Shown: positions 43,929 to 54,529 of the stretch, one piece after another | How the letters are laid out: each line of letters starts with the position of its first letter | How positions within the stretch are numbered: the first letter of the stretch is position 1 | Assembly: GCA_036924085.1 (NCBI GenBank) | Contig: JAVGWX010000008.1 | Location: 54,834,814-54,898,813 of the forward strand | Reading direction: 5' to 3' | DNA length: 64,000 nt | Source of the DNA: Ariolimax columbianus | Taxonomy: Eukaryota > Mollusca > Gastropoda > Stylommatophora > Arionidae | The notes under the pieces: generated by a model | The model's database searches: none | The model's input: only the letters and a program-made list of their open reading frames with translations | Told to the model about the DNA's origin: nothing | Position numbers and translations under genes: made by a program

Positions 43929-44789
43929 AGGAATCCATATTCAATTTGTTTGCTGTACGATTCCGGAAACAATAGTCTTTAACATGGTGCCGTTGCCAGC
44001 ACCATGCACAATCTTTTCCGGTCGCCTTTTTGTTCTGTGTGGAAAGAAACAATAGTCCTATTATATTAACTGCGGAGATTACTCGGACGACAATCAGCAC
44101 GAGCGGACAGCGGAGCTGTTGACCGTCTGCTGTCCTATCAAATATCAAAATCTAGACTCAATCTTAATACCTCGCAGCGACCGTTCGATGATGAGACAGT
44201 TACTACTACCACCAAGAACCGCACCCAGATATCGGCGCTTTCAATTATAATTTGGCAGTTTTGCTCTCTTGGACTTAGGCGTAGGAGATGGTGTTCGTCT
44301 GACAGAGAATATAATAAGATCACTATCATACTGCCAGCGTATATAAAAGGCTACTAACAGTTCAGTCTATCCCTGGACGAATAGGTAAGGTAAAAGTCAG
44401 TATCCGTGACATCAGTTGCCGTCGATGATGAAGATAACCCTTCAAATACTAAACCGTAAGCTATGTGAGGTGGGGGTGACCAGTTTCCTTGCTTGCTGTT
44501 TTTACCTTCCCCAACGCATACGTCAGGTACCCATTTACATCTGCCAGCCGACAAGGAGGGCAGCGGGTCGAATCCCAGAATGGCATATGTTGTTTGTTCT
44601 GTTCAGGGTGAAATAAACAAACATAGCCAACACACGACGTGGCGACAGCAGTGGCGAAGCCGCCTATAGTTCTCAGCCTTAAAAAAAACTTCGACTATCC
44701 CAACAATGGGAAAAAGTCGTATTGGCAGTTTGATCATTGATTTTTACACCGTCTGACGATTTTCCGTGATCAACTCGACCGTTAAAGAG
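43929..44789. other. No gene assigned
   Basis: A TATA-like tatataaaagg occurs at 44,340 and a B-box-like gggtcgaatccc at about 44,571, each without supporting context. No coding region is recognisable. Confidence 0.4.
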
Positions 44790-45177
44790 CGGAACAAAAA
44801 AAAAACAGAGCGACAAAGGATATAGTGGGATTCCAGAATTACAGTTATGAGGAAAGACTCAGAAAAACCGACCTACAGTGTCTAGAAAAGAGAAGAATTC
44901 GAGGTGACAATACAGGTTTATAAGATGATCAGAGGAATGGATAAATTAGACTATGACCAATTTAAAAAAAATACAGCCACCCACAAGAACAAGAGGGCAT
45001 AGCTACAAGTTGACTAAAGAGAGGTCCAGATTAGATATTAGGAAATATTTTTTTAGTCAGAGAATGGTGAATGCCTGGAATACATTGCCACGGGAGGTAG
45101 TGGATAATTAATGCATTTAAGAATAAATTGGATGCGCATAACTTTTAGAGCAAGGTGATGTAAATGAAACTGGTTGT

Positions 45178-45436
45178 CGGCGTGGCCTAGTAGTTAAGTG
45201 GCACGGCTCACAACCAGAAGGTGCTGGGTTCGATCCCCATCACAGCACCGGCCGTTACCCCGGGGAAGCAAACCCTTAGAAAATGCAGGAGGAAGCAGAC
45301 CCTTACATAAAATGCATGCTGAAGTCGGATGCACTGGGCCGACAGGCACACAATAAAAACTACAGTGTAACGCACACACGCCTTGGGGGATAGATAAATA
45401 AGGCGAACGCAAAAAAAAAACAAAAAAACAAAAAAC
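45178..45436 (+). mobile_element. tRNA-derived SINE (family S2) in the LINE 3' UTR
   Basis: Clear pol III promoter: A box tggcctagtagttaagtgg from 45,183 and B box gggttcgatcccc at 45,226-45,238. The body includes gaagtcggatgcactgggcc and ends in an A-rich tail (45,411-45,436). Exact 10-bp target duplications aactggttgt at 45,168-45,177 and 45,437-45,446. Confidence 0.93.
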
Positions 45437-45456
45437 AACTGGTTGTATACATACTC

Positions 45457-45493
45457 TTCAGGTTGACGTTACGAAGAAGAAGAAGAAGAAGAA
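45457..45493 (+). mobile_element. 37-bp micro-insertion with (GAA)n tail
   Basis: ttcaggttgacgttac followed by (GAA)7. It resembles the extreme 3' end of LINE A (gttgacgtctgacagcgtac then GAA repeats). The flanks gtatacatactc (45,445) and gtatacagactc (45,494) form a 12-bp target duplication with one mismatch. It splits the LINE 3' UTR a second time. Confidence 0.7.
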
Positions 45494-45545
45494 GTATACA
45501 GACTCTGCAGAGTCTTCTAAACCAGCATAAAGACGTTAAGTTAAG

Positions 45546-45742
45546 GGAAATTTTATAATAACGTAAAACACATGCCAAAATCTTTGGAAAATGATAGCAG
45601 CATCAATATTCCATGCAGTTTCAAAAGACACGTTTTCTAAAGCAGTATATTGCTCGTTTGGGAGCAGAGCAACCAGTCTGTGTGGAAAAACATGTTATGT
45701 TGTTGTTGCTGTTCGTAACTCTTCGTGCTGAGTTATCTATTG
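45546..45742. other. Spacer
   Basis: No recognisable feature. Confidence 0.4.
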
Positions 45743-46190
45743 ACGACGCTTTTTTACTGTTCTAAAGGTGTGCTTAAGGACAGGTTAAACCCCCAAATTG
45801 AATTTATATCTGCTGGAAACAATGCTTTCAGTAGATGCATAATTGTTAAAGATTCAAGGAAAATGCGTTTTTAGAGGTAAATTTAAGGTGTTTTTAGAAG
45901 AAAAAAAACTGCAAATGTGGTATTTTGGGCAGAAAACAGTCAAATTCATAATCATAATTTTCTCGAGATTTTTCAAAAACAAACACAGATAACTTAATGA
46001 AATTTGGCATATAAATAGGACACAATGTTTTACACTTATGGAACTAAAAACATTTTGATTAGAGCTACGGTTAAGGAAGTATGCTCATGTATATGTGACC
46101 TAGTTTAACAAAAAATGTTATTAGGGGTAAGGGCTAACATAATGAACACATAACGACGCTTTTTTACTGTTCTAAAGGCGTGCTTAAGAA
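45743..46190. repeat. 38-bp direct repeats 410 bp apart
   Basis: acgacgcttttttactgttc... occurs at 45,743-45,780 and 46,153-46,190 with two or three mismatches. The interval is AT-rich and not coding. Origin unknown. Confidence 0.85.
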
Positions 46191-47564
46191 GATGTACTTG
46201 GTTCTCTTATCTGTAGTACAATTCGAGGATCATTAGTAAGCTGTCTCATCACTGTAGCGGTTACAGGGTCGATCCCCATCACGGTGGTCAGACTGGTGTG
46301 GCATAGCCCGTTCCATGAGCATTAATGAGTTCGTGAGGTGGGGTCTTGATCAGCATGTTTTAGCTGACCTTGATTTTTTTCCCCTCTCAAATCGTATGGG
46401 CGAGTTACACTGTGCTGTATCAACGAGCATCATTTTGTGGTAAAAAGGACAGGAGGCGACAAAAAACATGTCCACTTCTCCACTAACAGAAAGGATTGAC
46501 AAAACTATTGTATTGCAACACTGCAAAAATGGAACACATTACAAACATATACACACACGCATTCATATACTGACCAATACGTCCACATTACAAACAGAAA
46601 CACACATCCATCCATACACTGAACAATACGTCCTCAAATCGCCCAAATGACTTCTTCTGGGGTAGAAAAGTCCATGCCTTCGCCAGTAGAATCCAGAAAG
46701 GCAATTTTTTTATCAAACAGAGAAGAAAGAAGAGAAAATGTTTGACAGTGTAACATCATAGCCACGGCTTGGCAAATTTTAGGGTGGATCAGCGGTCAGT
46801 CAACAATTTCACAAGTCAGTATGGTCGGGCTACAATAAAGCAATTTATGCTAACGAACTTAAATTATACACTCATTCACTTTATTTCTATGTAATAATGT
46901 GTTATAAACCAATATATTTGGTATTACACAAAATCAGTTTATTTCTTCTTAAGAGAAAATGCACTTCTGTCAGAGGCATTCGTTTGTGTCCTTGAACGTG
47001 CTTAGTAGTTTTAGCACTGAAGTACTACAAATTGATGGCTTTAATAGGTTAAAATTGTGGTAGCGGAGGTCTATTTAGATTCACTATCATAAGCTAGCTT
47101 GTGTACAATCTATATCACTGTAATATCATTAATAATCGTGTGAGATTCGTTGCGTAGTAACGACTAATAACGTAATTAACGATTAAAAAATGTTAAATTG
47201 TCATATACGAGCAGACGAGCCCCTTTGTGACGCTCTGATCATAGCACAGAAGACCCCACAATTAATAAACACATTCTCGGACAGGAAGTTGCAGTGGCAC
47301 GTGATCGGAAACACGTGTAAGCTGATAGCGTGGCGATAATGGTGACGTCAACGGTCAGTCATCTCAGAAATGTTATTTCAGAACTTTGTGAACTTCAAGT
47401 CTTCAGATATAGTCTTGTGTTGTTATCAGTCGAGCGGTTTGTACTGTCATATATACACTATTGGCTGCATATAATGCACTAAGTGGCACCCGCATCCGTC
47501 TTGCAAATACCTGCACTGGTGCACTCGTTGACCCATGACACCCCAAGGTGACGTATAACCACAA
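46191..47564. other. No recognisable gene
   Basis: About 1.4 kb of AT-rich sequence. A B-box-like agggtcgatcccc at about 46,266 may be a SINE scrap. No coding frame is assignable. Confidence 0.45.
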
Positions 47565-47615
47565 AAACCGGGGTGGGGGGTGGGGGTGGGGGTGGGGGTC
47601 GGGGGGGGGGGGTGT
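47565..47615. repeat. G-rich tract
   Basis: Runs of 3-13 G separated by single T or C bases (ggggtggggggtgggggtgg...). It has G-quadruplex potential on the plus strand. Confidence 0.9.
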
Positions 47616-47734
47616 TATAATATCGCTATATTTGAATACTTTCCGACTTATTGGTTGCACCAGTGGCGGCGGATGTACAGTAAGCCCTTGATTCAATTAG
47701 AGCTTGTTGGTTGGCCCTTTAGAAAAATGTAATA

Positions 47735-48000
47735 TTATACCCCAACGAAGGATAGAGGCCGTGGAGATGAGGTGTTTCCGAAAACTTTTAAACATAGATC
47801 GAGTTACAAATCAGGAAATACGAGATAGAATTACAACAGCAATAGGGCCTTTTGAAGACCTCTTTGCAACTATTAAAAGAAGGAAACTCACTTGGTACGG
47901 TCACATATCGAGATCAAATGGTCTTGCAAACACAATCCTTCACGGAAAGACGAAGAGGCCGGCCCAAAAAGAGATGGGACCTGACCTGATACCCCAATAG
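47735..48000 (+). pseudogene. RTE-like LINE C-terminal end, copy 2
   Basis: Reads AVEMRCFRKLLNIDRVTNQE, RITTAIGPFEDLFATIKRRK and LTWYGHISRSNGLANTILHG, then a deletion joins KTKRPAQKEMG to PDLIPQ and a stop. Same family as 32.5-32.97 kb and 54.0-54.45 kb. Confidence 0.8.
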
Positions 48001-48235
48001 TTTGAGATGTTGAATTGGTTTGTTGTTGTTGCTTGGATTGAGCGTGGTCACCGAGAACGAGAGCTTCAATTGGGTCCAATCGGATATAGAGGGGATTTGT
48101 ATTACCAGCCCCACCATTCATACAGGTCAGAGGCTTGCAGAGTTGTGAGATTTAGCCCTCTGGATTTGACAAGACAAAACAGTTTCACTAAATTGTACAA
48201 ATAAAGACAACATGCAGCTGTAGCTAAAACTACAT
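48001..48235. other. Spacer
   Basis: No recognisable feature between an RTE-like end and retroposon V copy 3. Confidence 0.4.
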
Positions 48236-48552
48236 GATGATGAGGATGTTGAATGCCCACAATGAGTACGATGACTGTTGTACATCCTGGAAGGAGCGTT
48301 AAGTGGCGGGTTGTAATAGCTGGACTGATTTCCCGAGCACGCTGATGAAGGTGGACCGAGGTCCTCCATGCGGTTGTGCTACGCTTGCCTTTTTCTGTGT
48401 GTCGCACACTACGGGGATCACCTCGATCCTTCACCAAGTTAACCAGGATGTTATGAAAACAACCCGTTTCCAGTGGGAACTAATAGGAAGTGCGGTGTTG
48501 GTTTTGGCCAGTATATTTTGCCTCACCCTGACAAACATCCCGAGTGGTCCGC
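48236..48552 (-). mobile_element. VNTR retroposon V, copy 3 (single repeat unit)
   Basis: The reverse complement reads tgtttgtcagggtgaggc, aaaatatactggccaaaacc (one VNTR unit), gatccccgtagtgtgcgac, the exon-like segment (MEDLGPPSSACSGNQSSY...) and ctcattgtgggcattcaaca. Only one unit is present, so this copy shows the unexpanded state. It lacks the 5' leader and the (AAC)n tail. Confidence 0.75.
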
Positions 48553-48559
48553 CGGGGTC

Positions 48560-48968
48560 TTTATGTATGATAAGGACGAGAATAGCACCACTGCCACACT
48601 AGAGAGCATGTCGTAAGAGGCGACAAACTGTGCCGCATTGCATAACACCGTCCGTGGTTAGGTGGTTTGTTCAGAGCAGCATAAATGTCGCGAGCAGTCT
48701 GCTGGTCTACTTTGCTTTAGTGTTTGAGTCTGTTAAGATGGACTCGCACATCGGTTAACCTCGCTCCGTAAGCGCTTGTCCCAAACGCTGCGGAGTATTA
48801 AGCTGCTCGAGCCTAGCCCACTAAGCAGGAAATCTTTCTCCCGGCTACCTCCAGCTTATATCAGAGTTGGAACCTGCATAGGGACATCTTCCCTTGTAGA
48901 AGTACAGGTCGACTAAGTGGGACCTGTACAGGGACATCTTCCCTTGTAGAAGTACAGGTCGACTAAGG
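48560..48968 (+). repeat. Dispersed repeat Q, copy 1
   Basis: Similar throughout to 57,605-57,962 in the same orientation: agcaccactg, agagagcatgtcgtaagagg, gtgtttgagtctgttaagat, cgcttgtccc, cactaagcaggaaatctttc and gtagaagtacaggtc. A 57-bp block (acctgcatagggacatcttc...) at its 3' end is doubled (about 48,869-48,966) but single in the other copy. Not coding. Class unknown. Confidence 0.75.
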
Positions 48969-49009
48969 ACAAAGGATAATGTTAATACAAAATATGGAGG
49001 TTAGTTTTA

Positions 49010-50140
49010 AACTTATCCTCGCTTATGCCAGACTTGAGGGCTGGCTTCAGACTAGAGGTCTCACTACGGAACAGAATCCTGGCTATAGACTAAACGGTTG
49101 GCTGCAAACTAGATGGTTGGCTACATACTTGATTACTGGCTACGTATCTAAGGACTGACTACAGACCTGATTGCTGGCTGGATACAAGAGGGCTGGCTTC
49201 AGACCTGAAGACTGGTAGAATACTAGAGTGCTGGCGACAGACAACCCTAAATGGGTGGCTGCAGACCAGAGGGTCGGTTGATGACTTGAAAACTGGTTTC
49301 AAACCAGAGAGATAGCTATATACTAGATTTATGGCTACATGCCAGAAGGCTGGCTACAGACTAGATGACTGGCTACAGATTTGTGCGCTGACTGCAGAGT
49401 AGATGACTGGTTAAGGACCAGGGGGCTGTCTACAGAATAGAGGGATGACTGCAGGCTAGAAGGCTGAAGACTGACCTGAAGACTGGCTGCAGATCTGATG
49501 ACTGGTTACAGACTGAAGTGATGGCTACAGACTGATGTGTGGCTACACACATGTGGGCTGGTTACATACAGGATGTTTGGCTACAGACGAGATGTTGGTT
49601 ACGTATATGAGTGCTGACTGTAGACTACTGGTTTGGTTGCAGGCCAGAGGGTTGGCTGCAGATTAGAGTTCTGGCTACAGACTTGAGACCTGACTACAGA
49701 CTTTAGGAGTGGCTGCAGGCCTTAGGACTAACTACAAACCAGAGGACTGACTTCTGACCTGAAGTTTGGCTTCAGACCTGAGCACCGTTTCCAGACTAGA
49801 GGGTTGACTTCAGACTAGTGTATTGACTACAAATCTGAGGGCTGGCTACATACTTTAGGACTGGCTACAGACCTTAGGACTGGCTACAGACCTAAGGGTT
49901 CGCTACATACCTTAGGACTGGCTGAAGACATGTGGACTGGCTGAAGACATGGGGACTTGCTACAGACCTTGGGACTGGCTATATACCTTGGGGCTGGCTA
50001 CATACCTTCGAACTTACTACATACCTTAGGATTGGCTACATATCTTAGGACTGGCTATATACCTGAGAAGTGGCTACAGACCTGAGGTTTGACTACACAC
50101 CTGAGGGCTAGTTACAGACCGGAGGGTTGGCTACATACAT
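49010..50140. repeat. 19-20-bp degenerate minisatellite, 1.1 kb
   Basis: More than 50 units around ggctacagacctgaggact, highly diverged and variable in length. The units are most regular at 49,840-50,120. Confidence 0.88.
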
Positions 50141-50164
50141 ATGGGAGGATCGACGACTAATGAG

Positions 50165-50350
50165 CTGCCTCTTCTTCTTCTTTTTCTGCGTCAATCTCTT
50201 TTTCTCAATCTCCTACTACCAAGCCCTGAACAGGGCTTTACATGTAGCAGGATGTAGTCCGGAGAATGGAATGCGTTGTGTCGCTAGTTTACAGATTTAC
50301 TGCGATATTTGCACCTTTCGGTCCGACACATCCGTCTTCGGAAGGATCAC
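50165..50350 (-). mobile_element. SINE-like dispersed repeat G, copy 4 (short)
   Basis: Shares caatctcctactaccaagcc, gtagcaggatgtagtcc, ggaatgcgttgtgtcg and gatatttgcacctttcggtc with the other G copies, with a TTC-rich tail at 50,167-50,186 on the plus strand. It is truncated at about 50,345. Confidence 0.65.
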
Positions 50351-51094
50351 ATCGCGTCGAACAAGGTCTCATAAAAACTAGCATTACAAGAGCGCTTCAA
50401 TGCTTTTGAAGATCTCCAAATGTAATTCTACCTTGCCGATGTTGGATCGCTTGCTGTCTGCAAAGACATAGTGAGAGTTTTTGCTCCTGGCAAGGTCATC
50501 CAAACCATACAGACCATTGGAGAAGGGTCAAATTAAAAGGCCATGAAGCAAGTGCCGCCCATTATGTGTAGCTGCAGAACCCACATGTGAATGATATAAG
50601 CTCTGGCCACACATATCCTCACCAATCCACACCAATCCACACCGATCTTATGAGTCTAATGTATCATTTCCTTGTTCTTTACTGTTTATCTTCTATCAGT
50701 TTCACCCTAGGTGACGAAGATATGCAGATCAGCCGACATTGCATTTCTGCCCCCTAAAGACCATCTCTCAGATGGCGGGAAATTTCCAGGCGTGCAATCA
50801 CTATGGATGTGCTGGCAAGACTACTGAGGAATGATATGATGACTTACCCGGATGTGTATGCTACGTTTATGACAGGACGTGACGACCCTGATCCTGATTC
50901 TGGGACACCGAAACACTTGACTGCCTCCCTTCGGAGATACTCAACAAATGCATATATATTTTTCGTACTCTTGCCTCTAGGACAGCAGACGCAAACACTA
51001 CGCATCCTCCAGATAACAGCTGAGGTAAACGTGTGCCTTTGTCCAGGAGACTTTCGGATGTCAATAGATACCAGCTCACAACTAAACGGACTAT
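50351..51094. other. No recognisable feature
   Basis: A plus-strand open frame at 50,803-51,117 (104 codons, MDVLARLLRNDMMTYPDVYA at its start) has no recognised domain. I do not call it a gene. Confidence 0.4.
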
Positions 51095-51355
51095 ATTATC
51101 AATATCATCATCAATAACATCATCATCAATATCATCATCATCTATATCATCATCATCATCATTAATATCATCATCATCAATACCATCATCATCTGTAGCA
51201 TCATCATCAATATCATCATCATCAATATTATCATCATCAATACCATCATCATTAATATCATCATCATCAATATCATCATCATCATCAATACCATCATCAT
51301 CAATATCATCATCATCAATACCATCATCATCAATATCATCATCATCACCGTCATA
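51095..51355. repeat. (ATC)n-rich microsatellite
   Basis: ATC repeats interrupted in a patterned way (atcatcatcaatatc...), about 260 bp. Confidence 0.95.
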
Positions 51356-52027
51356 ATCTTCAGGCTTTGGAAGAGACTTCCCGACAAAAATCAGCTGTAA
51401 TACAATTATACCAAGCTGTCACAGTTCAGTAGTTTAATGACCTAGATGTTCCCTATTTGACGATGGCTCTCGATCTAATATAACACACGCCTGTTGTTGA
51501 AAGTAGTGTACATTCACGAAAAGAGGGCTGAAGTCGTAACAAACAACTCAAAAGCCAATAGCAACTTTCATCGTCAGCACTTTCCGTCATCTGCATCCTC
51601 TAACAGTTGTTCAAGGTCACTGACGTATATTCATGAACCCATTCAATAGTGCAGCGCCTTGCTAGTCTTCATTCTCTGACCCAAAATGGATCGTGACCTG
51701 GTTTACTTCTGTAATCTTTCCGCAATATTTGCTGATCAATCTTTAATGAGGTCACACTGTGGTCGAATGCAAGGATAGCCTGGAAGTATTTGGTTTGCTT
51801 CCTTTGTTTTTCCCCATGAATTTTTCTTTTTTACTTTCTGGGCTGCTTTTCATTACACGATATTGACATCGACAAATTTTCTCCCTACAATAATCCTAGC
51901 TATGCTATTTTGATCGCGGTCTTGATAAAGACCGAATTTTATTGTGGACACGATGGAAAATTAAAACCTGCCAGTGTGTAAATGTAAATACAGATAAAAC
52001 ATAAAAAAAATAATGGAGAGAGTAACT

Positions 52028-52074
<47 letters not shown>

Positions 52075-52145
52075 TTAGGACACACCCTCAGGAAAAACAA
52101 AACAATAAAACAACTAACTTCTTCATGTAATCTCTGTGACTGATT
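51356..52145. other. No gene; (GA)n run
   Basis: (GA)n at 52,027-52,072. The rest is unique-looking, AT-rich and without an assignable coding region. Confidence 0.5.
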
Positions 52146-52147
52146 TT

Positions 52148-52266
52148 TAGGGGATCATTGGTCTCGAGGTAAGGTCTCCATCTCGAGTACCGGTGGTCGC
52201 GGATTCGAATCAAGGTGGAGCCGGGATGTTTTTCACGCTGATTTTTTTTCTGGTCAAAATTCCCCT
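52148..52266 (+). mobile_element. tRNA-derived SINE (family S4), host of the 28-bp array
   Basis: tRNA-like head: attggtctcgaggtaaggtc and B box ggattcgaatcaagg at 52,201-52,215. The body ends with tctggtcaaaattcccctga then tctctgggtag, which runs straight into the 28-bp array. A second copy without expansion is in reverse at 53,575-53,715. Confidence 0.8.
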
Positions 52267-52680
52267 GATCTCTGGGTAGGGAGCTCAGGCCCCTGATCTT
52301 TGGGTAGTGAGCTTGGACCCCTAATCTTTGGGTAGTGGGGTCGGTCCCCTAATCTCTGGGTAGTGAGGTCGGTCCTCTAATCTCTGGGTAGTGGGGTCGG
52401 TCCCCTGATCTCTGGGTAGTGGGCTTGGACCCCTGATCTTTGGGTAGTGGGTTCGGACTCCTGGTTTGTGGGTAGTGCTGGCGGATCTCTGATCTGTGGG
52501 TAGTGGGGTCGGACCCCTGATCTGTGGGTCGTGCGCTCGGACCCCTGATCTGTGGGTAGTGGGCTCGGATCCCTGTTCTGTGGGCAGTGGGCTCGGAGCC
52601 CTGATCTGTGGGTAGTGGGCTCGGAGCCCTGATCTGTGGGTAGTGGGCTCGGAGCCCTGATCTGTTGGTGGTGAGCTCAA
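52262..52680. repeat. 28-bp minisatellite, about 15 copies, grown from the SINE
   Basis: Units of 28 bp (ctgatctctgggtagtgggc...). The core ctgatctctgggtagtga is the 3' part of SINE S4, as seen at 53,570-53,590 in the unexpanded copy. Units drift from left to right (ctctggg to ctgtggg). Confidence 0.93.
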
Positions 52681-53136
52681 ACAACAGTGTTCAGTGTCGA
52701 ACACTTACAAATACCTTGGCAATTTGAAATAGAGAAAAGTAAACTTAGCGGCCGTTGCCCGGACAATAGTTCTAGTAAAAAATATACTCTAATTATTGGT
52801 ATCTTCCCCCAGGCCTAGTAAGCCGCAGAAAGTTGTAAAATACCTACTACGTATAGCCGAAGCCTTCAGCTACCTGGCAAGAGACATTAACATGCCTGTT
52901 TGAATACAAGGAGTACAAGCATTTAAAATGTATTTTTTTAACGCATTTATCCCTGCATCACAAGAGGATTGTTTATAGAGCTTTGTTTATAACCCTGGTA
53001 TGGTAGAAGACACTCCAATTTCCGGTTTAACACCTCGCTATTCTTATAGGCCATACGGCTGCTGACTGGGGAGTAGCCTTCTGTGACTGTAAGAAATATC
53101 TATAATCAAAATTCTCCACTTATGTAACATGAATAC
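52681..53136. other. No recognisable feature
   Basis: Includes gcggccgttgcccgg at about 52,748, similar to the end of SINE S1, and a caggcctagtaa...aacatgcctgtttg block at 52,811-52,905 that resembles 18,508-18,567. Both are possible repeat scraps. Confidence 0.4.
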
Positions 53137-53545
53137 AGTTCAACCTAGCTATTAGTACACAATTGGTTCTAATGTTCGAATTATCATTTGTATGAACGCC
53201 GAATCACTTTTCCCACAAAGAAATAATGTAAAAAATGGATTAATCTGTTCCCGACCCCCAGGTGACTGTTTATTTAAAAATTACTAAATGCATACAATCA
53301 AACATGAAAACTATAAAACAAATGAATTTAAATGATATAAATGAAAATGTGTTTTTTCATTACTTAAAAACCTGTTCAAGGTTGACTACTTTTGACAATT
53401 TTTCAAAACTTTTCTAAAATAGTCAACAACACTTTCATTGAATGGGTTACTGCTCCCTTTACCTACTGAAATGTGACGGCGCCATTTTTGCACCAGGCTC
53501 TGTGTTTTCTCCAAATTGTAAGATATTTCATTAATTTATGAGTAG
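53137..53545 (+). mobile_element. Possible pogo/Tigger-like DNA transposon fragment
   Basis: Begins cagttcaacctagctattag, which resembles the CAGT-starting terminal repeats of pogo/Tigger-like elements, then gaacgccgaatcacttttcc. Similar along its length to 16,930-17,285. No transposase is left. Confidence 0.5.
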
Positions 53546-53574
53546 ATATGAAAACTGGAGTAGGATGTCACTAC

Positions 53575-53715
53575 CCAGAGATCAAGGACATTTTTACCAG
53601 AAGATTCACATGAACAAATTCCAGTCTCCACCATGATTCGAGCCCGCGACATCCAGCACCAGAGGCGGACACCTTACATTGAGACCACTGAGCACTATAA
53701 ATAGCTGGTTTTGTG
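53575..53715 (-). mobile_element. tRNA-derived SINE S4, unexpanded copy
   Basis: The reverse complement reads gtgctcagtggtctcaatgt, then B box gggctcgaatcatgg, ggtggagactgg, ttctggtaaaaatgtccttg and atctctgggtagtgacatc. It aligns with 52,148-52,266 and shows one copy of the segment that is tandemly repeated there. Confidence 0.8.
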
Positions 53716-54005
53716 TGACCAGTAGAAGATGAAGGGTTTTTGTGGAAAGCGAGAAAGCTGCTTGATACCTAACATGTGCTTGATTTGTGAGCATACCCAG
53801 AATTGAACTGGAGCCAACAAGGGGAGAGACGAGCTGGACAGTCAAATAACATCTGGTAAAGAACGGTGGAAGAAGTGGTCAAGGTAGTTCAAGTACTATA
53901 GAAAGAGTTCATGAAGACAGTTAAAAAGAAGGATCGGTAAAAGACGTCCAGTGCAGTCCTAATATTCCTAAGTGAACCTGAAGGATTAAATAAAGTTACC
54001 TTGTC
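53716..54005. other. Spacer
   Basis: No recognisable feature. Confidence 0.35.
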
Positions 54006-54450
54006 ATAGAATATTGACAATATTCCTCTATGCTTTTGAGACATGGACAGTTACAGCTGACCTTCAGGCCTTGGAGATGAGATATTTCCGAAGACTTTTA
54101 AGAGTCACCTGCAAAGATCGAGTTACAAATGAGGAAATACCGGATAGAATTACAACAGCAATAGGGCCTTTTGAAGACCTCTTGGCAACTGTCAAAAGAA
54201 GGAAACTCGCTTGGTACGGGCACATATCGAAATCAAATGGTCTTGCAAATACGATCCTCCACGGAAAGGAGCAAGGCAGACGACGAAGAGGCCGGCCCAA
54301 AAAGAGGTGGGAGGACAACATAAAAGAATGGACAATCAGAAGAGGCACAGTCAGCGGCCTCTAACGGAGAAGGATAACGTGGTGTTGTGAGGATGTCTTC
54401 ATGTGTGCCCCAACGACCTCACCGGTTACGGGATGACCTGACCTGACCTG
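54006..54450 (+). pseudogene. RTE-like LINE C-terminal end, copy 3
   Basis: The longest of the three copies: YAFETWTVTADLQALEMRYF, RRLLRVTCKDRVTNEEI, RITTAIGPFEDLLATVKRRK, LAWYGHISKSNGLANTILHG, EQGRRRRGRPKKRWEDNIKE and WTIRRGTVSGL, then a stop. The frame through to the stop is intact for 116 codons. Catalytic RT domain absent. Confidence 0.85.
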
Positions 54451-54529
54451 TCATAGAAGGCTTTCCAACTCACAGAGTTACATACTTCGTCGAATGTAAC
54501 AGAGCAACTTGCAAAAAATACCACTCCGG

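Larger units (their letters stand above)
44800..45545 (+). pseudogene. CR1/L2-like LINE C-terminal end and 3' UTR
   Basis: The post-RT region reads NYSYEERLRKTDLQCLEKRR, then in shifted frames [56 protein letters not shown] and NAFKNKLDAH. This 'YeeRL..L.L..LE.RR.RGDL...yK...WN.LP..VV....FK..LD' series is the standard C-terminus of CR1/L2-like LINEs. The 3' UTR follows to the (TTAAG)n-like end at 45,545. It is split by a SINE at 45,178 and a second small insertion at 45,457. The RT core is missing. Frameshifts and stops exclude function. Confidence 0.85.

Noticed and set aside
44340..44352. TATA box (tatataaaagg) as a core promoter
   Set aside because: No downstream gene or initiator is recognisable; in AT-rich DNA such a match is expected by chance.
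44555..44600. SINE head around gggtcgaatccc
   Set aside because: B box alone, no A box or second copy found in the window.
45743..46190. LTR retrotransposon or solo LTR pair
   Set aside because: 38 bp is too short for known LTRs, there is no primer-binding site or coding region, and no target duplication was seen.
46220..46300. tRNA gene or SINE around agggtcgatcccc
   Set aside because: Only a B-box-like word; no convincing A box at the right distance and no cloverleaf.
50803..51117. Host gene exon (104-codon frame)
   Set aside because: No recognised domain, no clear splice sites, and it runs toward an ATC microsatellite.
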